Under the pieces are notes generated by a model. It saw only the letters and a program-made list of their open reading frames with translations, did no database searches and was not told the origin of the DNA. Below are positions 22,608-29,727 of a stretch of 39,238 nucleotides of DNA, in pieces; position 1 is the stretch's first letter; each line of letters starts with the position of its first letter. The stretch comes from a virus. A program made the position numbers and the translations under genes. Location: positions 1 through 39,238 of the IMG/VR virus record IMGVR_UViG_3300046616_000273; one strand, 5' to 3'.

Positions 22608-24322
22608 TCTGTGTCCCAAAATGATTTCGTCGGCTGGGCCGCGCGGGTTACCAGGCCGGCCGCCATGACTGCGGCGACGATCAGGTCGATGCGGCCGGTG
22701 GCCTTTTCCTTGTCCAGCTTGCGATTGCCGGCGCCGTCCTGGTCGGTGACCGCGTTACCGGCGCACATCGTCAGCACCTTGTGCCCGTTGTGGGCGATTT
22801 CGCCATTGAGCAGCATCGTTTCGAACGTCTCGATCGCCGGGCTCATGTCCTTGTAGCCCTGCCCGAACGCTTCCATCGGCGGCAGGCTGATGCCATCGTC
22901 GGCAGCGAGCTGCTGTAGATCCTCGATCCGCCAGCGGTCATAACCGCACGCGACGATCTCGAAGAAGTCACACATGGCCGAGAGTTTCTGCAGGATGATC
23001 CGCTTGCTGATCGCGCGGCCGGGCGTGGTATGCAGCAGGCCTTCGGCCACCCATTCGACGTACGGCACCAGGTCCTGCTGCGCGCGCCGCTCGAGGTCGG
23101 CGTCCGGCAGCCAGGCGAACGGGACCAGTTTCCAGGGCTCGGCCGGCGCGACCGGCTCGACCAGAAACACCAGGCCGGTCAGGTCGGTGGTGCTGGACAG
23201 GTCCAGCGCGGCCACGGCGCGGCGCCCGCGCAACTGTTCGACGTCGTACTCCAGCTGGGCGCCCTTCCAGATCTCGTGGCTGATCCAAGGGCTTTCGGCG
23301 TCCGTCCACTGGCAGAAGTTCAGCCGGCGCACGATCGATTCCTTCGACGGCATGCCGCGCGCCTGCGTGACCTGCTCCCGGATGTACTTGTAGCCGGGCA
23401 GGTTCGCGTCCTGCAGGCTCGGGTTCGCCTTCGGCCAGCATTCCTCGCTCTCGAACGGATCGTCACCATCGTCCAGCGCGCACACGTAGGGGAAGAACGA
23501 GTCGTCCAGCAGTTCGCCGGCGGCGACCCGGGCCGCGTACTCGTGGTAATTCCAGCACGGCGTTTTCCGGCTGGCGCCCGAGTTGGTGATGATGAAGATC
23601 AGCGCCTGGCGCCGGCTCTTCGTACCCGCGCGCATCATCTCCAGCACGGTGGCGGTCTTGTGCTCGTGGAACTCGTCGACGAGAGCGACGTGCGGGCGCG
23701 GACCGGACTGGCCGTCGTCGCTGCTGATCGGCCGGAAAAACGAGCCGGTCTGCAGGTAGGCCAGGTTCCAGGCCTTCTCGCCGGTGCCGCTCTTCGTCAG
23801 GCGCTTAAGCAGCTCTGGCGACTGGTCGTGCATGGCGACCGCGTCGCGGAACAGGATCATCGCCTGGTCCTTCTTCGTCGCCGCGGCGTAGATCTCGGCG
23901 CGCGGCTCGCCGTCGGCCACCAGCCCCTTCATGCCGACGCCGGCCGCCAGCGGCGACTTGCCGCTGCCCTTGGCTGTCTCGACGTAGGCGACGCGAAAGC
24001 GCCGGTAGCCGTCGTCGGTCTTCCAGCCGAAGATGCTGCCGACCACGAACTTCTGCCAGGGCAGCAGCTTGAACGGCAGGCCTTCGAAGTCACCCCCGTT
24101 CAACTTGAGCACGTTCTCATAAAAGCCGATCGCCTTGAGCGCAGCGGCCAGGTCCCAGACCAGACCGCGCGCGGCGCCGTGCTCGAGGTCGGCCAGGTGG
24201 CGCGCGCACTGGGCGCGCACGTGCGGGCCGGCGATCCGCATACCGGCCACGGCCTCGCGGGCGTACTCGGTAACCGGGTCAGCTGAAATATCCGCCGAGC
24301 GGATCTTCCTTTTCGTCGTCAT
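22604..24322 (-). CDS. terL: Terminase large subunit (HK97-like)
   Basis: This 572-residue packaging motor combines an ATPase and a nuclease. The N-terminal domain has Walker A ETAKGSGKS (about 115-123), the Walker B/catalytic pair in VALVDEFHEH (Asp216, Glu217) and a coupling motif FIITNSGAS. The nuclease domain starts at VAALDLSSTTDLTG (Asp374) and ends with the acidic GRIDLIVAAVMA block. It resembles COG4626 terminases of cos phages that package together with an HNH nuclease. It overlaps terS by 44 bp. ATG 24322 has no strong ribosome-binding site and may depend on coupling. Confidence 0.96.
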   Translation of the reverse strand: MTTKRKIRSADISADPVTEYAREAVAGMRIAGPHVRAQCARHLADLEHGAARGLVWDLAAALKAIGFYENVLKLNGGDFEGLPFKLLPWQKFVVGSIFGWKTDDGYRRFRVAYVETAKGSGKSPLAAGVGMKGLVADGEPRAEIYAAATKKDQAMILFRDAVAMHDQSPELLKRLTKSGTGEKAWNLAYLQTGSFFRPISSDDGQSGPRPHVALVDEFHEHKTATVLEMMRAGTKSRRQALIFIITNSGASRKTPCWNYHEYAARVAAGELLDDSFFPYVCALDDGDDPFESEECWPKANPSLQDANLPGYKYIREQVTQARGMPSKESIVRRLNFCQWTDAESPWISHEIWKGAQLEYDVEQLRGRRAVAALDLSSTTDLTGLVFLVEPVAPAEPWKLVPFAWLPDADLERRAQQDLVPYVEWVAEGLLHTTPGRAISKRIILQKLSAMCDFFEIVACGYDRWRIEDLQQLAADDGISLPPMEAFGQGYKDMSPAIETFETMLLNGEIAHNGHKVLTMCAGNAVTDQDGAGNRKLDKEKATGRIDLIVAAVMAAGLVTRAAQPTKSFWDTD

Positions 24323-24749
24323 CGGGATTCACGTTCACTTTCGATCGAGCGGCCGGCGTCAGCCCGAACTCGACCAGGTAGCTCTTGAACTGGGCGTCGG
24401 CCGCGCGCAGCTGGTTCACCGCCGGATTGTTCTTCACCAGCGTGTTGCCATTCATGTCGATGGTCTTGTAGGTGCGGCCGTCGAGTTCGATCAGTTCGCG
24501 GCAGGCCAGGATGTCGGCGTAGCAGTCGCACAGCCGCTCGAGCGCCAGGCCGTCGGCCTCGGTCATCACCCCCATCTTGCCCAGCAGCGTGCACAGCTTC
24601 TTCCAGACCGCCTTCGCCTTCGGGCTGAGGTGCGACGGGCAGGTCGGCGCCTTCGCGCGCGGCTTCGGTTCCTTCTTGTTGATGGCGCGCTTGCCGGGGT
24701 TGCCCTTCACCAGCTTCAGCGCCGTTGGTGTCGGGCGCCGTCCGGCCAT
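24279..24749 (-). CDS. terS: Terminase small subunit (P27 family)
   Basis: This 156-residue DNA-recognition subunit belongs to the P27 family (MAGRRPTPTALKLVKGNPGK at the start is diagnostic). A basic Lys/Pro-rich region follows, then the helical core WKKLCTLLGKMGVMTEADGL and CDCYADILACRELIELDG. The C-terminal tail is acidic (DDDEKEDPLGG). It binds near the packaging start site. ATG 24749 is preceded by GGGAGG at optimal spacing; longer open frames upstream are not real. Confidence 0.95.
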   Translation of the reverse strand: MAGRRPTPTALKLVKGNPGKRAINKKEPKPRAKAPTCPSHLSPKAKAVWKKLCTLLGKMGVMTEADGLALERLCDCYADILACRELIELDGRTYKTIDMNGNTLVKNNPAVNQLRAADAQFKSYLVEFGLTPAARSKVNVNPDDDEKEDPLGGYFS

Positions 24750-24795
24750 CGCGACCTCCCAGAAAAAAAGTTCCATTTCGCGGTTGTGCGAAAAG

Positions 24796-24813
24796 AGGGA
24801 CCGAGCGGTCCCT
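24796..24813. other. Palindrome upstream of terS, candidate cos element
   Basis: AGGGACC and GGTCCCT form a perfect inverted repeat (24796-24802 and 24807-24813) around GAGC, 47 bp before terS and between terS and the HNH gene. Cos sites of HNH-bearing phages lie in this interval and often show dyad symmetry. No T run follows on either side, so a terminator is less likely. The assignment is tentative. Confidence 0.3.
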
Positions 24814-24926
24814 ATGTGGAAAGGCCACAGAGATTTTGCCTCCCCCTCCCTATCTCGCCGCCACACATCTTGAACATTGCCGCACGGAAATGTTAGAGTG
24901 GCGATCCCTCACTACTTGACCTTCCT

Positions 24927-25133
24927 ATGTCTCTCATTTCTTGCCCCGAATGCAATAACCCAGTCTCCGCAAAAGCGCCGGTTTGTCCGAAATGCGGAGA
25001 GCCAGACCCCTCACGTAAGCAAAGAAACAGTTCGATCAAGACGAAACTCTTTGGCCTGACAATCGCTGTTGGCTCAGCTGCTTACCTGTGGTTCGTGCAG
25101 ATTCCGAAGATCTCTGCCTTTTTCAATCACTGA
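24927..25133 (+). CDS. Zinc-ribbon single-pass membrane protein
   Basis: This 68-residue protein has an N-terminal zinc ribbon, CPEC (residues 6-9) and CPKC (20-23), then a basic linker (RKQRNSSIKTK) and one membrane helix (LFGLTIAVGSAAYLWFVQI, about 41-59). It would sit in the inner membrane with the ribbon in the cytoplasm. It is on the plus strand against the late operon, AT-richer than its neighbours, between terS and HNH, so it is probably a self-contained lysogeny gene. A possible weak promoter (TTGAAC 24870-24875) lies upstream. Its function is unknown; small zinc-ribbon membrane proteins occur in many prophages. Confidence 0.75.
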   Translation: MSLISCPECNNPVSAKAPVCPKCGEPDPSRKQRNSSIKTKLFGLTIAVGSAAYLWFVQIPKISAFFNH

Positions 25134-25166
25134 AGTAGCGGTTCCGTCCACCGAACCATCATCGGT

Positions 25167-25487
25167 TCACGCCGGCCAGCCGTCCGGGCCGACGCCGCGC
25201 TTCGGCGCGCGCTTCGTCTTGCCCTGCTCGGCCTCCGTCTTCACCAAGTGGCAGGGCTCGCAAATCGCTTCCAGGTTCGATGGATGGTCGACCTGCTCGC
25301 GGGTCCAGCGCCGCCGCGCGGCCTCGGCTTTGCTGACGATGTGGTCGACAGCCTGGGCCAGCATGGTGAGGCCGGCGCGCTTGCACCGCTGGCACTGGCC
25401 TTCGTCACGCGCCAAGATCTGCCTTCGCAGCTTCACCCAGGCGTAGTCATAGCCGCGCTCGTGGCGCGACTTCGTGCCCCAGACCAT
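25167..25487 (-). CDS. HNH endonuclease
   Basis: This 106-residue HNH nuclease has zinc ligands Cys32, Cys35, Cys76 and Cys79 (CQRC and CEPCH), the catalytic pair in AVDHIV (Asp48, His49) and Asn71/His80 completing the HNH motif. In HK97-type phages such a nuclease works with the terminase in cutting cos DNA. Its place upstream of terS agrees with that. A basic, Pro/Gly-rich tail (KTKRAPKRGVGPDG) follows the domain. The ATG shares its A with the upstream TGA (TGATG). Confidence 0.93.
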   Translation of the reverse strand: MVWGTKSRHERGYDYAWVKLRRQILARDEGQCQRCKRAGLTMLAQAVDHIVSKAEAARRRWTREQVDHPSNLEAICEPCHLVKTEAEQGKTKRAPKRGVGPDGWPA

Positions 25488-25714
25488 CAGGGCAGCTTCA
25501 CGCTCGGGAGAGGGCGCACCAGATCGGCGAGCGACTGGCTGGGGATGCCGTAGCCCTTGGCGACCAAGAGCCCGATGGCTTCCTCCGCATCGACCAGGCG
25601 CTGGCAGAAGCGATCGAGCGCAGTAATGTCGGCTTCCTTAGCCATTACCGCCGGCTTCGTACCGACCACGGCGCGGATCATCTGGTCGCGGTAGATCAGT
25701 TTCAAGCTTTGCAT
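25487..25714 (-). CDS. Small hypothetical protein upstream of HNH
   Basis: This 75-residue soluble protein is mainly helical (ADITALDRFCQRLVDAEEAI, LLVAKGYGIPSQSLADLV). I do not recognise it. It overlaps the upstream gene by 13 bp and the HNH start by one base, so the three genes form a tight operon expressed late. A role in cos cleavage or packaging is possible from position only. Confidence 0.65.
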   Translation of the reverse strand: MQSLKLIYRDQMIRAVVGTKPAVMAKEADITALDRFCQRLVDAEEAIGLLVAKGYGIPSQSLADLVRPLPSVKLP

Positions 25715-25902
25715 GGTTGTTCCTTGATGATGGCGGGGATGCTGCCGGCGCGCTCGACCAGGACCTCGCCCGGTTGCAGCTCGGGCCGTAGGTGCACGAC
25801 GCTCGGCTTGCCGGTGCGGTCGCACAGCATCACGTCGAGTACACCGGGCCTGGTGATGATGGTGCCGTCGACCTCTACCCTCAGCAGCGGGACTGCACGC
25901 AT
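25702..25902 (-). CDS. Small hypothetical beta-rich protein
   Basis: This 66-residue protein starts MRAVPLLRVEVDGTIITRPG and contains several strands (VLDVMLCDRTGKPSVVHLRP), ending in a short helical tail (SIPAIIKEQPCKA). It matches no family I know. ATG 25902 has GAGG upstream. It overlaps the next gene by 13 bp and lies 17 bp downstream of an intrinsic terminator. Confidence 0.6.
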   Translation of the reverse strand: MRAVPLLRVEVDGTIITRPGVLDVMLCDRTGKPSVVHLRPELQPGEVLVERAGSIPAIIKEQPCKA

Positions 25903-25918
25903 GTCGCACCTCGGGAAT

Positions 25919-25953
25919 AAAAAAGCCGCCAATGCATTTCTGCAACTAGCGGC
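25919..25953 (-). terminator. Intrinsic terminator in the early part of the late operon
   Basis: On the minus strand, a 5-bp outer stem GCCGC/GCGGC (25953-25949 with 25929-25925) encloses an inner TGCA/TGCA stem, and six Ts (25924-25919) follow. It would stop leftward transcripts before the 25902 gene unless antiterminated. Confidence 0.65.
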
Positions 25954-26005
25954 AAACCTTCATGCTATCTTGTCATTTCCACACAACAACAAGCATGAGG
26001 ATTAG

Positions 26006-26221
26006 ATGGACTATCAAAAAATGTTGTTCGCTGCCGCAGTTCGTGACCTCGCTGGCGGCATTAGGCAAACCGAAGCTGGCACCCTCTGGCAGTCACTCAA
26101 AGACGCGGATGACCCTAATCGGAACGAAAAGCGTGACCAATGGCTTGCCGATCACCCAATTTCAGAATTTGTTCCAGAGGCGTTGCGAAGAATCCAAGAG
26201 GTCGCTGACCTTATTCCGTGA
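26006..26221 (+). CDS. Small hypothetical protein on the opposite strand
   Basis: This 71-residue soluble protein (LFAAAVRDLAGGIRQTEAG, then ADHPISEFVPEALRRIQEVA) is predicted mainly helical. ATG 26006 has a good GAGG five bases upstream, which supports a real gene. It is transcribed against the late operon, and its end overlaps the 26211-26525 gene by 11 bp. It is AT-richer than the flanking genes. Family and function are unknown; it is possibly a lysogeny-expressed cargo gene. Confidence 0.6.
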   Translation: MDYQKMLFAAAVRDLAGGIRQTEAGTLWQSLKDADDPNRNEKRDQWLADHPISEFVPEALRRIQEVADLIP

Positions 26222-26525
26222 CGACCCTAAGTCCGAGAACATTCATGCGCTCATGCTGCGCGCTGAGTTCAGCCCGCAGCGCCTTGAGTTCGGTCAGGAT
26301 CTTTGCCTGCGTGTCGTCTTGTGCTAGCTCGATGAGCGACGTAGCGTTCTGACGCTGTGACATGGGGAAAGCGTCAGCAGTCATACCTGCATCCAGTATC
26401 ACAACGAGAACATAAGACGGCAGATTCGCCTGCAGCTCATCCCGTACGGCAGCGCGCAGTTCTTTGGTAACCGGGCGAGGTAATGTGACGACGATCACAA
26501 GAGTCTGTTCGACGGCTTCAGGCAT
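26211..26525 (-). CDS. Hypothetical protein at the start of the late operon
   Basis: This 104-residue protein has two parts. The first is a beta-alpha N-terminus (LVIVVTLPRPVTKELRAAVR, then ANLPSYVLVVILDAG). The second is a C-terminal coiled coil (KILTELKALRAELSAQHERMN). ATG 26525 follows GAGAGG. It is the first gene after the leader terminator (26541-26563) downstream of the Q-like gene, so it should be expressed only when that terminator is overridden. I recognise no family. Confidence 0.65.
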   Translation of the reverse strand: MPEAVEQTLVIVVTLPRPVTKELRAAVRDELQANLPSYVLVVILDAGMTADAFPMSQRQNATSLIELAQDDTQAKILTELKALRAELSAQHERMNVLGLRVVTE

Positions 26526-26540
26526 GTGGGCCTCTCGAAT

Positions 26541-26563
26541 AAAAAAGCCCGCGCAAGGCGGGC
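26541..26563 (-). terminator. Leader terminator downstream of the Q-like gene (tR'-like)
   Basis: On the minus strand a 6-bp GC-only stem GCCCGC/GCGGGC (26563-26558 with 26552-26547, 5-base loop) is followed by six Ts (26546-26541). It ends a roughly 225-bp non-coding leader that begins at the stop of the Q-like gene, the arrangement of lambda pR'-tR'. Confidence 0.85.
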
Positions 26564-26788
26564 GAAAGCTCGGAGCGGTTGGCAACGACCACGAGCAGGA
26601 GACGCGGTAACGAAAAGCCCCACGTCATCGCTGATCGCAGGGCTCGTGAAATTTTGGGGCGTGCGAGAGCACTCAATGGCTGGGGTGCTGTCGCAAGTTC
26701 CGGTTATCGGTGGCGCGGTGCGCACATTACGAGGCCGGAAGAATGTAGGGCTATAGTTTACAACGAACTGCTGAGCTCGAATACTGAT
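26564..26788 (-). promoter_or_regulatory. Untranslated late leader, presumed late promoter region
   Basis: No convincing gene lies here; the open frames on the plus strand have no ribosome-binding site. By position between a Q-like gene and a terminator this should contain the late promoter and the Q utilisation site. A TATAGC at about 26755-26750 (minus strand) resembles a -10 box, but I find no matching -35, so the exact promoter is unassigned. Confidence 0.45.
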
Positions 26789-27334
26789 TTATGCTGGCGC
26801 GCGCAGCTTCGATCCCGCGCGCGCGGCGTGGTTGTCAGCGATGTTACTCAGCTCGCTGACCATATCCAGCGTGTGCTCGCGGACGAAGCCTGCGGCCAGC
26901 GTCAGCTCAGCCTTGCCGCTACCGCCGCACGTATTGCAGGACATCGTAGTGTCGATGCCCGTACCATCGCACGACCCGCAATTATCGTCGAGCCAGTGGG
27001 CCAGCGAGTGCTCGGCGACCAGTCGGTACAGTTTGTGAGCTGCGTCAGCATCCCATGCCGTGTTCTCCGGCACCCACCGGCGCGCGCGACCGCGTTTCGT
27101 CACCTCGGCAATCCACAAACGCAGCAACTGGGCGACGTTGCCTGGATTGCCTTCGAACGCCGTACGAGCCGCGCCGCTGGCGTATTTCACGCGATGCAGG
27201 AGCGGCCCGAGGTTGCCGCTAACGCTGGCCGCAGCGAAGGCCGCAGCTAGCAGCGGTTCGGCCTGATGATGAAGCGCATCGTCCTTGAGGTTCGATGCGC
27301 TCAGTGCGTGGATGTAGCGATCTGCAAACCCCAT
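26789..27334 (-). CDS. Q-like antitermination protein with DnaJ-type zinc finger
   Basis: This 181-residue protein is largely helical, with one zinc-binding motif: CGSCDGTG at 119-126 and CNTCGGSG at 133-140, the CxxCxGxG form seen in DnaJ and in lambdoid Q antiterminators. Q binds at the late promoter and lets RNA polymerase ignore terminators. The assignment rests on that motif and on context: last gene of the early leftward operon, followed by a leader with a terminator and then the late genes. ATG 27334 has GGAG upstream with a rather long spacing. It could instead be another zinc-finger regulator. Confidence 0.65.
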   Translation of the reverse strand: MGFADRYIHALSASNLKDDALHHQAEPLLAAAFAAASVSGNLGPLLHRVKYASGAARTAFEGNPGNVAQLLRLWIAEVTKRGRARRWVPENTAWDADAAHKLYRLVAEHSLAHWLDDNCGSCDGTGIDTTMSCNTCGGSGKAELTLAAGFVREHTLDMVSELSNIADNHAARAGSKLRAPA

Positions 27335-27489
27335 GATTTTACTTTCTCCGAAACACGACCCTCCCAGCGTACCATATTCAACCAAGAAATTTTCCTAAAG
27401 GAATGTTTATTTTTCACATTGTTGTGAGTAAACGTCAGGCAGTGTTAGCATTTTTTATAGACAACAATTGAAAGGCATCAGTACCAAAT

Positions 27490-27951
27490 ATGGAAAAAGC
27501 CACACGTAAGGACATCGGGGAGAAGTATCTCGGTATAAAGCAGGATTACTCTCCTACGCACAAAGATATGTCTGACAATCTTCGGGCATATTTAACGGTT
27601 GTCGCCTATTCGTTTGCGATTAGATTTATCTGGCTTCATGAACAAAAGGATCCAATCGGCACGTTCGTTTTCCGCTTTGTAGCCGTGCTATGGGCAATCT
27701 GGCTGCTATGGTTCTTCATCCTCACGCTGGTTCAAACTTTCGGTATCGCAGCGGGATTCATCGGAGACTTACTCGGCTTTCTATTTTCAGGCGTCGCTGC
27801 GCGCGACGAGCGTGCAAATACAAGAATGGCTCGTCTCCGTCTAAAAACGTTTCATGCGGCAGCGTATGTATCAGCTGTAACCTGTATGATTTTTTTCTTC
27901 GGGACCTTTTACATTGTCGGGGCCTTGGTGGAGATGGCACAGCTAAAATAG
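27490..27951 (+). CDS. Multi-pass membrane protein, probable lysogeny cargo
   Basis: This 153-residue protein has a polar N-terminus (KATRKDIGEKYLGIKQDYSP) and about three or four membrane segments: around 33-50 (AYLTVVAYSFAIRFIWL), 57-101 (VLWAIWLLWFFILTLVQ and GFIGDLLGFLFSGV) and 123-148 (VSAVTCMIFFFGTFYIVGAL). It is on the plus strand in the middle of the leftward operon, between Q and DUF1064, and is distinctly AT-rich, so it should be expressed independently. A TATAGA at 27456-27461 could be its -10. The nearest AAAGG is far from the ATG. Function is unknown; superinfection exclusion is a reasonable guess for such a protein. Confidence 0.75.
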   Translation: MEKATRKDIGEKYLGIKQDYSPTHKDMSDNLRAYLTVVAYSFAIRFIWLHEQKDPIGTFVFRFVAVLWAIWLLWFFILTLVQTFGIAAGFIGDLLGFLFSGVAARDERANTRMARLRLKTFHAAAYVSAVTCMIFFFGTFYIVGALVEMAQLK

Positions 27952-28002
27952 CCGTGCATCCTTCACTACTTCCTTGTTCGTATTCTCGATGGCTTTCATC
28001 GT

Positions 28003-28374
28003 TCAGATCTCCTTGATGTGGATGCCGTGCACGGTGGCCATCAGGTGCTTCTTCGCGCGGTAGAGGGCAGTCTTCCTGGTCGGAGCACTCTTCACGTCCT
28101 CGACCACCAGCTGGCCAGCGTGCCGGTAGGTGGCGTCGGCGATGTAGCGCAGAGCCGGTTTCGTGCGGGCCTCTCCCTGCAGCTTCACGGCCGGGGCCAG
28201 CACGAACGCGACCTGGCGGCGTAGCTCTGTGATCTCGCCGGCGGTGGCCAGCTGCTGAAGCACGCCCCAGCGGCGCGCCTCTTTCTGGCTGTCGAATTTC
28301 TCGCCGCCCTGCTCGACCTTGCGCGCGCGGTACTTGGCGCGCGCAACCGGCACCTGGGCCAAGGCTTGTTTCAT
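28003..28374 (-). CDS. DUF1064 family nuclease-like protein
   Basis: This 123-residue protein belongs to DUF1064, predicted to have an endonuclease-like PD-(D/E)xK fold and found in phage replication modules. Family landmarks are KYRARKVEQGGEKFDSQKEA, RRWGVLQQLATAGEITELRR and the catalytic-looking stretch LVVEDVKSAPTRKTALYRAK, where the acidic D followed by K would match D-ExK. It may process recombination or replication intermediates. ATG 28374 overlaps the upstream stop (ATGA). Confidence 0.85.
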   Translation of the reverse strand: MKQALAQVPVARAKYRARKVEQGGEKFDSQKEARRWGVLQQLATAGEITELRRQVAFVLAPAVKLQGEARTKPALRYIADATYRHAGQLVVEDVKSAPTRKTALYRAKKHLMATVHGIHIKEI

Positions 28375-28628
28375 TGTTCGCCTCCTTCTTCGGTTGTTGC
28401 ATTGGTGCCGCGCTGCTGAGCGACGTATTGCCGGCGCAGGGTCAGGTTCTCGCGGTCGAGGCGGAACGACACGCATGTGCGGCCGTGCCAGTCGACGTGG
28501 TGCAGCGGCCTGCCCTGCTCGGCGACCAGGCACAGGCCCTGGCCGGTGGCAGCCTTCGCGGGCTCCGCCTGCTTGAGGGTGAACTCGTCGCACATGGCGC
28601 AGATTTCGTCGGGGTTCGAGCGGTGCAT
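28371..28628 (-). CDS. Small cysteine-containing hypothetical protein
   Basis: This 85-residue protein has an N-terminal CAMC pair (residues 10-13), a further Cys33 (QGLCLV) and Cys52 (WHGRTCVSF), so it might bind a metal. The C-terminus (RRQYVAQQRGTNATTEEGGE) is polar and probably unstructured. It lies between the second recombinase and DUF1064 in the early leftward operon. Similar short proteins occur in Burkholderiales phages, but no function is known. Confidence 0.65.
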   Translation of the reverse strand: MHRSNPDEICAMCDEFTLKQAEPAKAATGQGLCLVAEQGRPLHHVDWHGRTCVSFRLDRENLTLRRQYVAQQRGTNATTEEGGEQ

Positions 28629-28647
28629 GGCTTATATCCGATGATCA

Positions 28648-29727
28648 CTAATCATTTGCAGCGCCCGTATTGGCGGGCGCTATGCCGAGGTGCGCGCCAC
28701 TTTCGCGCCGCCCGAACCCGGCAATTTGGCCGATTTGTTCCTGCGCCTTCGCGGCCAGCCCGATGTTCTTCTCCAGGTAGCCGACCGTGGTGGCGAAGTT
28801 CTTGTGACGCATCACCTTCTGGATCGTCTGGATCGGCACCCCGGCCTCGGACAGCAGCGTGGCGAACGTGCCGCGCAGCCGGTGCGGCGTAATGCCCTTG
28901 ATCGAGCACGCCCGATTCGCCTGCTGCATCGCCTGGCGCGCGAACCCGGGCGCGAAGGCCTGGCCGTCCGGTTTGGCCACGATCAGCCCCTCGGTGCGGC
29001 GGCCCGGTTCCAGGTGCTCGCGCAGCCATGCCGGCATCGGTACCGGCTCGGCTTCCCTGCCCTTCGTGATCCCGGGTGTGTAGGTCTGCCGTTGCCAGTC
29101 GATCCATTCCCAGCGCGCCGTCAGCGATTCGCTCTCGCGCAGGCCCAGGCCGAACATCAGGCGCACCGCGGTGCCGATCGCCGGCAGCCGCTTGGTGGTC
29201 TCGTCGACGGCATCGAACCAGGCCCGGGCCACGTCCAGCGGCAGAATGGCGCGCGGCCGCTTCTGCACCTTGAGCATCGAGACCTTCCAGGGCAACGAGG
29301 CCAGGATGCCGCGCTTGACCGCCCACATCGTGAGCAGCTTCAGGATCCGCAGCCAGTGGTTCGCGCTGGCTGGCTTGTGCGTGGCCAGGTGCTCGATGCG
29401 CGCCAGCTCGACGTCCTCGGTCGTGATGTCGCCGATCGGCTTGGCGCCCAGCTTGTACATGTGCAGGCGCCGGAACGTCTCGACGCTCTTGACGTGCGCG
29501 CTGCTCGATACCGGCCTGTGGACAACGATCCAGGCGTGCGCCAGCTCGTCGAGGGTCGGTACCGGCTCGCCGCCGTTGGCGCGCACCACCGCGGCGGCGT
29601 ACTCGCGGCCGGCAATCTCTTCCGCCTTGGCCTTGCTGGTCATCCGGGTGCTACGCTGCACGCGGGCGCCGGCGACCTGGAAGCGGAAGTGCCAGATCCT
29701 GCCCTTCTTGAACACGGTCGCGCTCAT
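28648..29727 (-). CDS. Second tyrosine recombinase, in the replication operon
   Basis: This 359-residue phage-type tyrosine recombinase is distinct from the P4-type integrase. It has a short N-terminal domain (MSATVFKKGRIWHFRFQVAG, a small three-strand DNA-binding motif), a core-binding region around 55-145, and a catalytic domain with R197 (GLGLRESES), K222, H282 and R285 (TPHRLRGTFAT), H308 and Y317 (MRHKNFATTVGYL). All active-site positions are present, so it should be active. It overlaps dnaB by four bases (ATGA). Possible roles are resolving replicated genome multimers or inverting or integrating at another site. No target site is evident. Confidence 0.92.
   Translation of the reverse strand: MSATVFKKGRIWHFRFQVAGARVQRSTRMTSKAKAEEIAGREYAAAVVRANGGEPVPTLDELAHAWIVVHRPVSSSAHVKSVETFRRLHMYKLGAKPIGDITTEDVELARIEHLATHKPASANHWLRILKLLTMWAVKRGILASLPWKVSMLKVQKRPRAILPLDVARAWFDAVDETTKRLPAIGTAVRLMFGLGLRESESLTARWEWIDWQRQTYTPGITKGREAEPVPMPAWLREHLEPGRRTEGLIVAKPDGQAFAPGFARQAMQQANRACSIKGITPHRLRGTFATLLSEAGVPIQTIQKVMRHKNFATTVGYLEKNIGLAAKAQEQIGQIAGFGRRESGAHLGIAPANTGAAND

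Noticed and set aside
19008-24286. Long plus-strand frames (19008-20768, 21306-22856, 23030-24286) opposite capsid, portal and terminase genes
   Set aside because: They mirror recognised structural genes in the opposite strand and show low-complexity Arg/Ala/His composition.
26526-26756. 76-codon plus-strand frame in the late leader
   Set aside because: It has no ribosome-binding site or recognisable protein pattern, overlaps the leader terminator, and lies in the place expected for the non-coding late promoter region.
28661-28680. Perfect inverted repeat GCGCCCG/CGGGCGC near the end of the second recombinase
   Set aside because: It lies within coding sequence and has no T run, so there is not enough to call it a terminator or recombination site.
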